Part shown: piece after piece, positions 44,690-57,227 of the stretch
Numbering within the stretch: position 1 is the first letter of the stretch
How the letters are laid out: every line of letters begins with the position of its first letter
Assembly (NCBI GenBank): GCA_026122225.1
Contig: JANEZZ010001374.1
Span: forward strand, 248,001-312,000
Direction: 5' to 3'
Source: Heloderma charlesbogerti
Taxonomy: Eukaryota > Chordata > Lepidosauria > Squamata > Helodermatidae
DNA length: 64,000 nucleotides
Notes under the pieces: model-generated
The model's database searches: none
What the model was told of the DNA's origin: nothing
What the model saw: only the letters and a program-made list of their open reading frames with translations
Position numbers and translations under genes: made by a program

Positions 44690-45341
44690 AGCCACGGTGA
44701 AGTAGTAGTTAGCAGGGATGTGGGGAGGAAGCTGTTTAGGTTTGCATTTTAATGTGAATTTACCTAATTCACATTTCCAGAACCAAAACTTAGCTATACT
44801 TCACTATTCACACTTTTCAGAATTTTGCTATGCGGTTCTCTAGTCAGGAAAAATGTGTCCAAAAATGTGTATATTCGGGGGAAATGCACACAGATGTGTA
44901 TATTAGTGAAAATAACATACAAAAATGCATTAAATTAGAGGAAATTGCTTGCCAAAATACACAAATAAGGCAAAATTGCATACAAACATCCATATATTAG
45001 AAGAAATGTACTCAAAAATATGGGAATGTTCATGTGGACTTTTTTTAAAAAAAATTACAAATTGATGCAGAAATAGGACAAAATTAACTTACGGTTGGAA
45101 AAATGAGACCATGAGCAAAACCAAAACTGACAGATTCATCTATTCCTAGTGGTTAGAGTGCTGAACTAGGGCCAGGGAGATCTGGGTTCAAATCCCCACT
45201 CAGTCACAAGGCTCATGACCCTGGGCCAATCATGACAGCTTAACCTACCTCACAAGTTTTTTGTAAGCATATGATACCTAGGGATGGAACCACGTATGCC
45301 CCCTGTAGCTCCTTGGAGGTAAGGCTAATAAATAAATAAAT
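44690..45341 (+). mobile_element. tRNA-derived SINE (Sauria-like), head split by a hAT MITE
   Basis: After the hAT insert the SINE reads GTGGTTAGAGTGCTGAACTAGG (box A region) and GGGTTCAAATCCC (box B), then CTTAACCTACCTCACAAG, CTCCTTGGAGGTAAGG and an AATAAATAAATAAAT tail ending near 45341. The first bases of the head are to the left of the insert (GTAGTAGTTAG, ending 44712). The tail resembles the squamate SINEs that share their 3' end with BovB. Confidence 0.75.
44713..45148. mobile_element. AT-rich hAT MITE inside the SINE
   Basis: It begins CAGGGATGTGGGGAGG and ends TTCATCTATTCCTA; flanks GTAGTTAG (44705-44712) and GTGGTTAG (45149-45156) are an 8-bp TSD with one mismatch. The interior is AT-rich with recurring AAAATGCAT/ACAAAAATG words, as in 60075-62036. 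Confidence 0.78.
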
Positions 45342-45443
45342 GTGTCTCCCTTTTTACACCTCTCTTTTTGTTTGTTTTCCCTGTATAAAGGAAAAAGACA
45401 CTAATAGCTAGTGTATGCTCTGTATGTATATATATGTGTATAT

Positions 45444-45448
<5 letters not shown>

Positions 45449-45477
<29 letters not shown>

Positions 45478-45478
45478 T
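45449..45478. repeat. CA microsatellite
   Basis: About fourteen CA units preceded by a TATATG/TATACAT tract. Confidence 0.9.
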
Positions 45479-46191
45479 CATGTTCCTTATATTTCTGCTT
45501 TCCCATCCATTTAGTATGTATCTCCATAACATACTTTAAAGTTAAAAAAAAACACCGCTCAAGCCTGTATGGTATGTTTCCTCCCCCCCTCCCGAAAATT
45601 TGGTTTCATACTCAACATTCCCAGATTTTTCGGAAAAAAAACATCACAGCCAACAATGACATCCACAAGCAAAACAGCCTTCTACAACATCTCGCCCCCA
45701 GCTGTTGATTGTGAAGAATGTAGAATTATTAAGCAAATTTTGACTCATTCCATACAATATTCCAGGAGGCTGAATTATGCTTATGTGAATCATAGAATCA
45801 TAGAATAGTAGGGTTGGAAGGGGTCTACAAGGCCATTGAGTCCAACCCCCTGCTCAATGCAGGAATCCAAGTCAGAGCATCCCTGACAGATGGCTGTCCA
45901 GCCTCGTCTTGAACGCCTCCAGTGTGGGAGAGCCCACCACCTCCCTAGGTCATTGGTTCCATTGTCATATTGCTCTAACAGTCAGGAGATTTTTCCTGAT
46001 GTTCAGCCAGAATCTGGCTTCCTGGAACTTGAGCCCATTATTCTGTATCCTGCACTCTGGGATGATCAAGAAGAGATCCTGGCCTTCCTCTCTGGGACAA
46101 CCTTTCAAGTACTAGAAGAGTGCTATCATATCTCCCCTCAGTCTTCTCTTCTCAAGGGTAAACATGCCCAGTTCTTTCAGTCTCTCTTCAT

Positions 46192-46956
46192 TAGGGATGG
46201 CAGAGAATTCCGCCACGGATCACGGTGAGGCCGAATGCCAGTGCATTCGACCCCCCGAAATCTGTGGCAGAACGGCCTGCCACCCACCCGACCCCCGCGG
46301 ATCCACCCTGGGACGAGATTTACCTGGGGCGGATCTTCCGGGTGGTGGCAGCTCTGGCAGCGGCTCCAGCAGCTGGTCTTCTGACCGGCTGCTGCCGCTG
46401 CCATTTGCAGTTTTGTTTTTTTTGTTTTTACAGAGACGTGATAGGCTACGTAAAAACTTACGTAGCCTAAAAACTTACGTAGCCTAAAACGTCTGGGTAA
46501 AAAAAAAAAAAAAGTGTACGCAAATGGCGGTGGCTAAGGCTGCCGCCATTTGCATTCCTTAGTTTGGGCCGTCTTTGTCTACGTAAATATTTACATAGAC
46601 TAAGACAGCAAAAATAAGGGGAACACAAATATCAGCTACGCTATTTGCATTCCCCTTATTTTCGCCGTCTTAGTCAACGTAAATATTTACGTAGACTAAG
46701 ACGGCCCAAACTAAGGAACGCAAATGGCGGCAGCCGTAGCCGCCGCCATTTGCGTACGCGGTTTTGTTTTTTCCCCAGAGCCCTCCACGGCCGGAAATCC
46801 GGCTGTGGACGGCTCTGGCCTGGCTGGGCCTGGCCGGCTGCTCCATGGTGCTGCCACGGAGCACAGCCGGCTGCGGAGGATTCCGGGGGGAGGGACGGAA
46901 CGCCTCCCCCCCATAAACATAATCCGCGAAATGTAAGTGACTTTCGTACATCCCTA
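46192..46956. mobile_element. Palindromic hAT element, perfect 8-bp TSD
   Basis: It starts TAGGGATGGCAGAGAATTCC and ends ACTTTCGTACATCCCTA, bounded by CTCTTCAT at 46184-46191 and 46957-46964. The core palindrome (about 46513-46759, centre about 46636) holds GTACGCAAATGGCGG arms, a GTCTACGTAAATATTTAC hairpin with its partner and a CCCCTTATTTTCGCC arm. An extra GGCTACGTAAAAACTTACGTAGCC hairpin with an iterated half lies at 46443-46490. It interrupts CR1 ORF2, so it is younger than the CR1. No coding capacity. Confidence 0.92.
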
Positions 46957-49690
46957 CTCTTCATAGGGCTTTGTTTCCAGTCCCCTGATCATCTTTGTTG
47001 CCCTCCTCTGAACCCTCTCCAGTTTGACTGCATCCTTCTTAAAGTATGGCGCCCAGAACTGGACACAGTACTCTACATGAGGCCTAACCAGTGCTGAGTA
47101 GAGGGGAACTAGTACTTCCTGGGATTTGGAAACTATGCTTCTATTAATGCAGCCCAAAAGAGCACTTGCCTTTTTTGCAGCCACATCACATTGTTGGCTC
47201 ATATTCAGCTTGTGATGGACAACACTTCCAAGATCCTTCTCGCTTGTTGTGTTGTTGAGCCACGTATCCCCCATCTTGTAACTGTGCATTTGGTTTCTTT
47301 TTCCTAGGTGCAGAACTTGGCATTTATCCCTATTAAATGTCATTCTGTTGTTTTCTGCCCAGCACTCCAGTCTATCCAGATCACTTTGAATTTTGTTTCT
47401 GTCTTCCAAAGTATTAGCTATCCCGCCCAATTTTGTGTCCTCTGCAAATTTGATCAGCATTCCCTGCACCTCCTCCTCCAAGTCATTAATACAAATGTTG
47501 AAGAGCACTGGGCCCAGGACTGAGCCCTGCGTTACCCCACTTGTTACCTCTCCCCAGTTTGAGAAGGTCCCATTGATAAGCACTCTTTGAGTCCGATTCT
47601 GTAGCCAACTGTGGATCCACCGGATCGTTATTTCATCTAGCCCACTTTGAGCTAGTTTGCTCATCAGGATATCATGGGGCACTTTGTCGAAACCTTTGCT
47701 GAGGTATATGATGTCTACAGCATTCCCACGGTCCACAAGGGAGGTTACTTGATCAAAAAATGAGATCAGGTGAGTCTGGCAGGACTTGTTTTTGACAAAT
47801 CCATGTTGGCTTCGAGTAATCACTGCATTGTTGTCAAGGTGCTTCCAGATGGATTGCTTTATCATCTGCTCCAGAATTTTCCCAGGGATTGATGTCAGAC
47901 TGACTGGTCTGTAGTTCCCAGGTTCCTCCTTTTTACCCTTTTTGAAGATAGGGACAACATTAGCCCTCCTCCAGTCATCTGGCACTTCCCCCGTCCTCCA
48001 TGATTTCTCAAAGAGAATAGACAGTGGTTCTGAGAGTTCTTCTGCCAGTTCCTTTATTACTCTAGTGTGCAGTTCATCTGGCCCTGGATATCTGAATTCA
48101 TTCAAAGTAATTAAGTGTTCCTTGACCATATGCCTATCGATCTCAAGCTGCAATCCTGCCCCTTCAGCCTGTACTTCGCCTTTGCCAGGGGGGTCATAGA
48201 GCCTCTTTTGGGAGAAGACTGAGCCAAAGTAGGAATTGAGCACCTCTGCCTTTTCGTTGTCATCTGTTATCATTTTGCCATCCTTATTTAATAGCTGAAC
48301 AACCATTTCTTTCCTCTGCCTTTTACTATGCACGTAGCTGAAGAAAGCCTTTTTGTTGTTTTTAGCATCCCTCACTAACCTCAACTCGTTCTCAGCTTTA
48401 GGCTTCCTGACATCATCCCTGCAATTCTGTGCTACCTGCCTGTACTCTTCCTTTGTTACTTGGCCTTCTTTCCACTTCCTATATGTGTCCTTTTTTGTTT
48501 TCAGGTCATCCCTAAGCTTTTTGTGAAGCCACATTGGCTTCTTCTGTTGTCTTCTTGTTGGAATTGTTTGTAACTGTGCCTTGAGAATTTCCTTTTTTAA
48601 AAGCTCCCACCCATCTTGGACTCCTTTTCTCATTAGAGTCACTTGCCATGGGACCTTACTGATCATTGTTCTGAGTTTATTAAAATCAGCTTTCCTAAAA
48701 TCCAGGGTACACGTTTGACTACACTCAGCTTTTGCTTCCCTTAGAACAAGGAACTCAAGTACAATATGGTTGCTTTCCCCCAGAGTTCCTGTAACTGCTA
48801 CTTTATCCACTAAGTCATCTCTGTTAGTTAGGATCAAGTCAAGGATAGGCGATCCTCTGGTTCTGTCCTCTACTTTCTGTAGGAGGAAGTTATCCGCCAC
48901 ACAAGTCAGGAATTTCCTGGAGGGCCATGTTTTGCAGAATTTGTCTCCCAACAAATATCGGGGAAATTGAAGTCCCCCATTACTACTACATCATGCTTCC
49001 TTAAAACATTGGCTATTTGCTTTTCAAAAGTTTCATCCTCGTCTTCTCCTTGGTTGTGTGGCCAGTAGTAGACTCCGACCACCAGGTTCCTTTTATTCTT
49101 TGCTCCATTTATTTTGATCCAGATGCTCTCGATGGGGCTACCAAGCTCCTCCTCCTGTATTTCTGTGCAGAGATATGTATTTTTCACATACAGTGCAACC
49201 CCACCTCCCTTTCTGTTCCTCCTGTTCGTTTTGAACAAGTTATATCCTTCAGTTGCTGTATTCTAGTCATGAGAGTCATCTCACCAAGTCTCAGTTATAC
49301 CTATCAAGTAATAATTTCCCTCCTGTATTAAGAGTTCAAGTTCGTTCTGTGTGTTTCCCATACCCTGGGCATTAGTATATAAACATTGAAGACCATGTGC
49401 TTCATAGTCTGGCTTTCTTCCTACACGTGTCTGAAGACTATTATTGGGCCCTATCAGAGCTGTTCTCTCTGTTGCAGTGCATGCGCCTACGTCCACTGTT
49501 ACCCCCAACACTACATCTCCCTTCCCCGTAGGATTCAGTTTAAAGCTCTTCTGATGAAGTTCTTCATGCTGTGGCCAAACACATTCTTCCCATCCTTTGT
49601 GAGGTGCAACCTGTCCCTTACCAACAGCCCATCTTCCAGGTAGTATAGCCCGTGGTCCCAGAATCCAAATCTCTCTCATCGGCACCACCT
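46957..49690 (-). pseudogene. CR1 ORF2 (endonuclease + reverse transcriptase), disrupted
   Basis: The endonuclease begins near 49390 (CLYTNAQGMGNTQNELELLI, IGITETW), continues in another frame (49238-48906) with RKGGGVALYVKN and VVMGDFNFPDICWE, and passes to a 666-codon open frame (48954-46957). That frame holds SPILDLILTN, KGKKEEPGNYRPVSLTSIPG, QHGFVKNKSCQTHLISF, GFDKVPHDILM, GVTQGSVLGPVLFNI and the catalytic box. The box reads FAED (about residue 502 of the open frame) instead of FADD, so a catalytic aspartate is a glutamate. The chain then runs into the hAT insert after GLETKPYEE. With two frame breaks, the insert and the altered box, it is inactive. Confidence 0.88.
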
Positions 49691-50371
49691 TCGTAGCCAG
49701 TCATTCACCCGGAGTATTTTTCGTTCCCTTTCTATCCCTCTTCTAACTACTGGAAGGATGGATGAGAAAACTATCTGGGCCCCAAAGTTCTTGAGTTTCC
49801 TTCCCAAAGCTTCAAAGTCTGATGTGATTTCTTCATAGCTCCGCTTGGCGGTATCATTTGTTCCCACATGGATAAGAAGAAAGGGATACCTGTCAGTGGG
49901 CTTTATGAGTGCAGGCAACCTTTCAGTCATGTCTCTAATCCGTCCTCCTGGGAGACAACATACCTGGCGAGTCCATGGGTCTTCGCAACATACTTGGGTC
50001 TTGATCCCACGCAGCAAAGAGTCTCCCACTACTACCACTCTTCTCATCTTGTTGTAGGCCTGGGTTTCATCGCCTCTGTTTGACTGACCTTCAGCCTCTT
50101 GCTCACTCTCATGTACGTTCCCCTGTGATTCTTCCTCTGCAGGCTGTCCTCCAGTCTCATCCGCAAGTACCTGGAATCGGTTCCACAGCTCCACTGCTTC
50201 CACTGGTGCAGAGTGGCGTCTAGTTCTTCTTCTCTTAACTGTCACCCTTTTCCAAGGAGTATCCTCTACTCCATTTTTCTTCACCTCAGCATTTCCCACT
50301 GCCTCATCTTGCTGTTGCTCTTCAAGCTTCTGGTCTTCCCTTTGCTGCTGTACTTTCCCCATTCTGTCCAA
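49676..50371 (-). pseudogene. CR1 ORF1 with GDSL/SGNH esterase domain
   Basis: A 231-codon frame with an acidic and Gln-rich start, a basic KRRRTRRHS stretch (about 46-54) and an esterase-like domain: VVVVGDSLLRGI (GDS at 116-118), the PGGRIRDMTERL block and HVGTND (GTND at 170-173). These are the block I, II and III residues of SGNH hydrolases, which many CR1 ORF1 proteins carry. The frame ends at about residue 231; the C-terminal remainder continues in the neighbouring frame (49688-49560), and the N-terminus has a shifted extension (50513-50372) with VCVYCSDMTLLMG. It is therefore broken at both ends. Confidence 0.85.
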
Positions 50372-50545
50372 ATTGTGTTTGGTCTACTCCCATAAGCAAT
50401 GTCATGTCAGAGCAGTACACACATACAACATTACCGTACCCTTTCAGGAACAAAAATACAATTTCGATTTTCCCTGATAACAGAAAGGGGCAATCCTGCA
50501 TGAGTTTGCTCATGAGTGTAAACCTCTTATGTGTGCAGTTATCTT

Positions 50546-53205
50546 ATTTCCTGTTCATGAAAGGGGAAGTTTTGTGTAAGTTTGTTGGTCTGACGTTTAT
50601 ACTGCTCATGTGAGCAGTTATGTACGTAACCACCTGGAACACTGTATCTCAATACTCTAAAGTGGCTTGATAGCTACCAGGGTATGTTGTTTGCTCTCTA
50701 ATCTTTGGGGCAGAATATGCAAGATGCATTCTATTCAACTTGAGCTGAATATTCAGACACTCCCAAGTCTGGTTTGATGGGCATTTTTCTTTTAGCTGAA
50801 GTTTTGAACTTACAGCATCAGCCACTTCATTCCCAGAAATGTTTTTCAACTGGGCAAACGTCTTGCTTCATTCTTCCTAGTCTCATGGGTGGTATTCACT
50901 GTAATTTGCAATTTATTATAATTTGCTTTCTTTGTAGACTCTTAATTTGATTACGTCATAACTTCATGACTGCATCATCAGACTGCTGTTTTTCCAAGGT
51001 TTACAACACCCCTTTCCCCTCCCCTCATTTCACCCATGCATGTCACTTTTGATTAAGCATTCGTAAAACCCTTTCCCCAGCTTCTAAAGGGTAAAAGTCA
51101 AAAATCAATAATGTGCCAGTCCTCCCTGAGTGCAGTAGCAGTCAGAGGTAAATGAATGATTAAACATGATGAATAACAGTGTAATGGAAGACGCAAAGTA
51201 GGGGAAAGTGCTCACTTTATCCTAAACTCTGAGATTTATTGCTGAGTACTGCAAATAATGGAATCATCAATCTTCCAAGGACTAAAAAAGGCATCCACTG
51301 CAGTAACTTTAAAAAGCATTGAAAGAAATCTTACCACCTCATCCTTGATAGTTGTCATTGCCCATTTAGCATTGCTACAGTATCAAATTAATATGTAAAT
51401 AGGAAGAGTGTTAATTTTGCCCGGGAAAGAGGGTGTTGATGTGGTAGATGAATGAAGGCCTTTTCACACATCACAATAACAGCCTGCATTAGCAGTTCCC
51501 TGGCTAAATTAAAAGCTGTTCTGAATGTGCTTGCTGCTTAATTAATACAGAACAAAAGTTTGACTTCTGAAAAATGTAATGGGAAAAATGCCAAGGGCTA
51601 ATCAAATTAGCTGATATATATATAGATATATAATATCTGTGCATTGAAACATCTCAAAATCAGCCCACAATTACTTTAATTGGGAATGGGAAGATGGGGT
51701 ATAGCTAACTGGTAATGTGTAAAATTGCCTTTTGGAGGAGCGGGAAAAGAATGATCATAGGTTGGGGTATGCATTTTTAAAATATCATGTTGCACTGGGA
51801 ACGGCTTGAGCATTTGTCCTCTTGGCTTAGGGAGATCACTCACTGTAATAAAAGTTTGAGAACTTCTGCTTCAAATGCACTAGCTTTTGAAGACTTGAAA
51901 CCTTTAGCCTGGTGCCAAAAAAAGGACTTAATTTACAGTGTACAAAGTCATCTCATGACCTAGACTGGGAAACCTGTGTGCTTTAAACATACACTGCAAT
52001 TCTAAATGCACACTTACTAGGGAGTAGAGATTTTGGAAAAGGGTAGAGATGGAAATTTTGGAAAACTTTTAAAACTTTTAAAAGTAAACTCAGTAAATTT
52101 GTTGTCTGAATAGATTAGAACTACATTAAATAAATGACTGCTACAGCATCAGAAACACAGGACTCAATAGAACAAAACCCAAACTGTTAAGAATGCACAT
52201 TTACTCTCAAGGATGCACAATGATGGCTCTACTCACATGTTGGAAAACTGAGTATAAATTTCTATCACTAAAATATACTTTAGATCAATAATTTTAATAA
52301 GGAATGAAAGAAGTAACTATGCTGGGAATCTTACAGAGAGGATCAAAAGTATTTTCCCCATGCCTTCATTATTTCTAGACATTTTACATCTCTAGTCTTT
52401 CTATAAAAGTGTTCTTATTACATAGTTTTTAGAAATCATTGGGAGGGGAGTAAAGGCTGGGTAACAACATATCAATACTCTGTCTTGAATTCTAAAAGAA
52501 ATTATTTCATAATCCAAAACTGTTCAAATTTTCCAATTTTTTGGGAAAAAACAAAAACTGTCATCGGAAAAAAAAGTTTTAAAAAAAGTTTTTTTCTGAA
52601 TTTTTCTGGGTTTTTTCCAGAATGTAGATTGATGAATGTCCATTGTTTAGTTGTAAGGCACAATCCATGCCTTCATAGAGATGTTTGGAGCAGAAGTAAC
52701 TTGTGGTCCAAGTCACTGGGAAGAAGAAGGCCAGGTGGATAAGTATATGGGAGGCACGCCCCATCCTCCTGAAGGAACTACTGGCTGGTGTGCTCTGGTG
52801 CTCACTCATCATTATCTGTAATCTACCCTATTCATAAATGTCCATAAAGCAAAGTTTAATAAAAGTTAAGTAATATATGAATATGGAAATAAGTAACTAA
52901 TGCAAAGATTTACTGGTCTCAGCCACAGTATGTCTTTGTTAAAGTTTCTCGGTATGTCTTCATACAGCAGATTCTTCAATACATCAGTAAAAGTATTTTA
53001 CTGTTAAAAAAAATCTCAAAAAAAAGTTCTTCAGCATGTCTTCATAAAAGCAAATAGTTCTAAAAGGTACTTGTTAAAAGTCTAACAAAAAAAAAATAGC
53101 AAAGGTACTTGGACTTCCTGTTCTTCTCACATCTCTGTGCTCCATTTGTGTTTCAGTGAAAGGACTTAGTGGATTTATCTTGCTAATAAGCAGTAAAGTG
53201 CCTTA
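50546..53205. other. Unassigned AT-rich sequence with conserved-element-like segment
   Basis: No gene. The segment 51430-51660 lacks repeat features and is dense in homeodomain-type words (GGCTAAATTAAAAGC, TGCTTAATTAATACAG, GCTAATCAAATTAGCTGAT). Long A and T runs at about 52560-52620 are partly self-complementary. Confidence 0.35.
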
Positions 53206-54350
53206 AAGTGCCTTCCCACAGCGGTTTCTACATGAAACCACTGGGGGAAGTCATCAGGAGGTTTGGGCTGAAGTATCATCAGTATGCGGATGATACGCAG
53301 CTCTGTCTCTTGTTTCCATCCATCTTGTTTCGACACCCAGGGAGGCTGTTGAACTCACGAACCAGTGTCTGGAGGCTGTTTTGGGGTGGATGGGGGTAAA
53401 TAAGCTGAAACTTAATTGAGAGACAGAGCTACTGTGGGTTGAGAAACCAACTACTCTGGATAGAGGTTTACAGCTGGTCTTAGATGGGGTTGCACTCCCC
53501 CAAAAGACCAAGTACGTAGTCTGGGAGTCTTCCTGGACTCTGTTCTAACTGGGGAAACCCAGGTGGCTGCAGTGTCCAGGACTGCTTTTTACCAGCTTAG
53601 GCTGGTACACCAGTTGCAGCCCTATCTGGAGAGGATGGACCTTGCCTTAGTTATCCATGCACTAGTAATGTCCTAACTGGACTACTGTAATGCACTGTAC
53701 GTGGAACTGCCTTTGAAGATAGTTCAGAAAGTTCCACTGGTCCAGAATGAGGCCACCCGAGTGTGGGTGGGGTGAGGTGATTTGATCATATAACACCTAT
53801 ACTGCGCCAGCTGCACTGGTGTGTTTTCAAGCCCAGTTTGAAGTGCTGATTTTGACCTTTAAAGCTTTAAACAGTTTGGGACCAAGTTACTTGAAGGACC
53901 CCCTTTACCCATAACAGCTTGCTTGCACTTTAAGATCAGCGAGAGAAGCCCTTCTCATTTGCCTACCTGTGAGAGCAGTTAGGTGGGTGTCCACATGTGA
54001 GAGGGCCTTCTCTGCAGTGGCCCCACACCTCTGGAATAAGTTGCCATCAGGGATCCACCATGCTCCAACATTGCAGGCTTTTAAGAAGGCCTTGAAAGCA
54101 TACTATTTTACTCTGGCCTTCTCCTAATATGATTGCTTTTGTTGCTATTTTATTGCTGGTTATGTTGTTGGTTTTAATGCTGTTTTTATTGTTATTTTTA
54201 TTGCTGTTTTTATTATATTCTTATTGTTTTTATTGTGTTTTTATCATTTTTAATATCATACCGGTTTTATGTGTGCGTTTTGCTGTACATCACCTTGGGA
54301 GGGCTTATTCTTTGAAAGGAAGGCAAGAAATATGTTAAATAAATAAAGTG
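53206..54350 (+). mobile_element. Decayed 5'-truncated L2 LINE
   Basis: It begins with FYMKPLGEVIRRFGLKYHQYADDTQLCL (53215-53300) and continues through recognisable but frameshifted RT C-terminal sequence (CCTTGCCTTAGTTATCCATG, GACTACTGTAATGCACTGTA, CCTTCTCTGCAGTGGCCCC) to a 3' UTR with a TTTTTATTG-rich tract and an AATAAATAAAG end near 54348. The catalytic YADD is preserved but the frame stops at about 53399. Confidence 0.82.
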
Positions 54351-54517
54351 CTAGGTTCTTGGGCACTTTATTTAAATGGTTCTGCTATGGTCAAAATACA
54401 TAATCTGATACTATGAAATACTGAAAACAGCAAACAGAGAGTGATTCATACAAGAAGAATGAGGACTTTTCTACACAGTCATAGATATTTTGCTTCAACA
54501 ATATTGTATCCTTAACC

Positions 54518-54954
54518 CTGGGGTATCCAACAAAGAGCCTGTGGGCATCAGTGTGCCCATGGAACATTTCTTGGTGCCCACCAGGCTCCCTGCCCCTCCT
54601 GAGTTTTATTTTATTTCTTTGTTTGTTTAATTTGTTTAATTCAAGAATTAAAAAAAAAACTGGCTGCAAAAGGGCTGGCTTACTGCAAAATAAATCCAGA
54701 ACCATTTTATTTGGGTTCAAAAGAGAGGTTTTGGGGTTTTGAGATGAGACCCCACCTCTACTTTGGTACTTGGGCGAGTTACTTTTCTTTTATTCTCAGC
54801 AATTTGGCTTCTGTGAAATGAGTGTCCTGTAATCAGCCATGCCAACCGTGACAGCCATTTTTTGAATGGGCAAGGTGTCCCCATGGCAGCCATTTTGTGA
54901 GAGTACCCACAATTCCAAATGTGCCAACTGACTCAAAAAGTTGGGGTACCCCTG
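54518..54954. mobile_element. hAT MITE candidate
   Basis: The left end CTGGGGTATCCAACAAAGAG and the right end AAAAAGTTGGGGTACCCCTG are inverted complements with mismatches. The inner phrase TGCCCATGGAACATTTCTTGG followed by a later TGGCAGCCATTTTGTGAG is typical of a MITE seen in amniotes. No convincing 8-bp TSD. Confidence 0.5.
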
Positions 54955-54961
54955 CTAAAAC

Positions 54962-55030
54962 CTCTTATGTCAGCCCTGCTGGATCACACCAAGGATCCAT
55001 CTAGTTCAGCATCCTGCTTCTAACTGTCCT
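54962..55030 (-). mobile_element. CR1 3'-end relic
   Basis: The plus strand CTTATGTCAGCCCTGCTGGATCACACC and GATCCATCTAGTTCAGCATCCTG are the reverse complement of the CR1 phrase at 34838-34890. Confidence 0.75.
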
Positions 55031-57225
55031 TAACCAGCCTGGCTCCTTACCTTTTTCTCAATACTTTGTCGCTAGGGTTGGGATGCTTTGTTGCAAGGAC
55101 TCCGTTGTGCTCATAGAGACAGTGTCAATAATATGATATTCTGTTCCCTGAGTAATACGGGAATGGATAGCTTTCAGTCATAATGGTAGACAATTGGAAC
55201 TTCTAAAATGGGTGCTCCTGTACAGGATTCCAGCCAGCCATTCCTTTATACTACTCTCCCCTTCTCCTATTACATTTTTCTTTTCTAACTGTCACTCTAC
55301 ATTCTGTGGCTACTAAGCTACTAAGCATGTTCAGTCCTCATTGGTCTGTTTTGGGGCAGTTTTGCCTTCTCATGTTTTTGTTTGTTTTAAGAGTTTTATA
55401 CTTCTGCAAACCTCAGGGTTCCCTCAAGCATGCTGATACCTCCCTCTTGTTTCTCAGTGGCCCTATTCTACCTACAATCCTGGTGGCACTCACCAGCTGA
55501 GTTTGTTATTAGAAGGAGTGATATGCTTCAGGACAAGTAGGGGTGAAATTCAGTACCTCCACTGAATAAAAACAATCTGCTTACAAAAATGGTGGCAATG
55601 TAGCCTTGCTGCTTAAAAAACAACAACAGAGAGGGTGTTCTGGATATGGAGCTGCAAATAAAGCAGCAGCCAGTAATGGAAGAATTTTTTAAAAATAAAA
55701 ATAAAAATAGATGTTCACAAAATGGCATGGATATTGGGTAGTGGGAAATTAGGTTTTTTTGTGCCCAGTTATGTCACCAATAATATCTGGTGGGGGGTTG
55801 CATTTTCCCATGTATAAAATAAAGTGCATCCAGTGCTAAAATAAAAAAATGTTTTTTGGCTAACAGAATTGCAACCTCTAGTGAAGGTGTGTAGGCAGAT
55901 AACTAATGCAGGGAATACATGGAATATTCTAGTAGAAAGTAAAGGCTAAGCCAATTTTGTCTGTGTCTGCGTGCCTCCAAGGATATGTAAAGCAAAAATG
56001 ATCATTAACAGCAAGCATAACGTCTGGGAGACAGAAGGAGCAATTTAATGATAGAAGTGCTGGACACTGCTGAGGCACACTTAATTCTTTGGCTGACTGT
56101 TCAGGAGGGAGGATAAAAGGCTGAGACCAGTAAGTAAATTCTTTGCCTTAAAGAGGACAGGGTGCAGAAGTAAAAGAGACAGGAAACTCTGATAAGACTT
56201 AGTAAAACTACATGAACAGCAGTCCGGGTTCTGTGTCTCTTCTGATCTTAAGTAATAAGAAATGTCTGTACAGTGATGGGAATCCTCCAACAAAAAACCT
56301 TGGTGTAAATAGTTTAGGATTTAATGTCTTCACTCTAATAGTAAGGAACTGGAATGGTTCCTTCTAGGGAAGGTTGCCCAGTACTCTGGGACAGAGGTTT
56401 TCTCACAGTTCCCAAAAGGGAGGGAAGCTTTAAAACTGATGCTTTTTAAAATTAGATAATTTTCCTGTCTGTGAGCATGTGTAAGCTTTTCTTTGGAGAG
56501 AAGAGGTTGTCAGACTTAATCATGGTTTAGCAAAATATCTGTAGCAATGTTAACCATGGTTAATGAAAATGAGGCTCCCTCCTAACCAGATTCTGTTTGC
56601 AAACCTACTAAAAATCCTGATTTGCAAACCCACTAAAAATCCTGATGAAGTGGGCACTTTAGATGTGACATGTAAAATCTTTGAATTGGAATCTTCTACA
56701 GTAAACATTAATAACAATTAATAGCCACTGAAGAAGGTCATTGGAGGAGGAAGTTAACCTGTCCCTGGTGACATTTTCCCCATTAAGTAGCCCTCAGCTG
56801 CTATTTCCCCATGGGGTGGGGGAACAGGTACCTGTATGAATGGGATTTGTTTAAATGTTCCTCTGCAGACTAGGCCAGCCCAAGACATTTTGCTGCTTGA
56901 AGCAAAAGGCATAATGGCAGCCCCCACCTCCCATGCCACATACAGAAGCCAACTGGACTAATAGTTGAATCTTACTCCAACACTGGCGATGGGACAGCAT
57001 CCCCCACCACATCTGAGGGCAGCAGACTTGCTTTGGGGGCTAAGGGATGGCTGCATGGCACTCCTAACTCTGTTCTTTAACACCTTGCCATGCTCCTCGC
57101 CTCTCAGCATCTGCTTCCTGATACAACTGTCTCACTTAGTTTAATGGTAGGGCTGGCCCTGACTGTAGGACCAATAGCAGCTCCTGTACTCTAGTTAGCA
57201 TTAACCACAGTGAGTATGTGGTGCA
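55031..57225. other. Unassigned AT-rich sequence
   Basis: No gene. A partly palindromic AACCATGGTTAA stretch near 56550 resembles part of the element at 29757-30513. Confidence 0.4.
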
Positions 57226-57227
57226 GA

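Larger units (their letters stand above)
45785..50545 (-). mobile_element. Almost complete CR1 LINE, split by a hAT element
   Basis: On the minus strand the order is ORF1 (from about 50510), ORF2 (49650-46957 and on beyond the insert), and a 3' end with TTCCTGCATTGAGCAGGGGG, TTGGACTCAATGGCC and two ATTCTATG-type repeats at 45789-45800. A palindromic hAT at 46192-46956 interrupts the ORF2 C-terminus. The 5' boundary is uncertain. This is the longest element in the window. Confidence 0.88.

Noticed and set aside
45149..45200. Functional tRNA gene
   Set aside because: Boxes A and B are present, but there is no acceptor stem and the sequence continues as a SINE body.
52550..52640. Self-complementary A/T tract as a hairpin RNA gene
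   Set aside because: Pairing is explained by low-complexity A and T runs.
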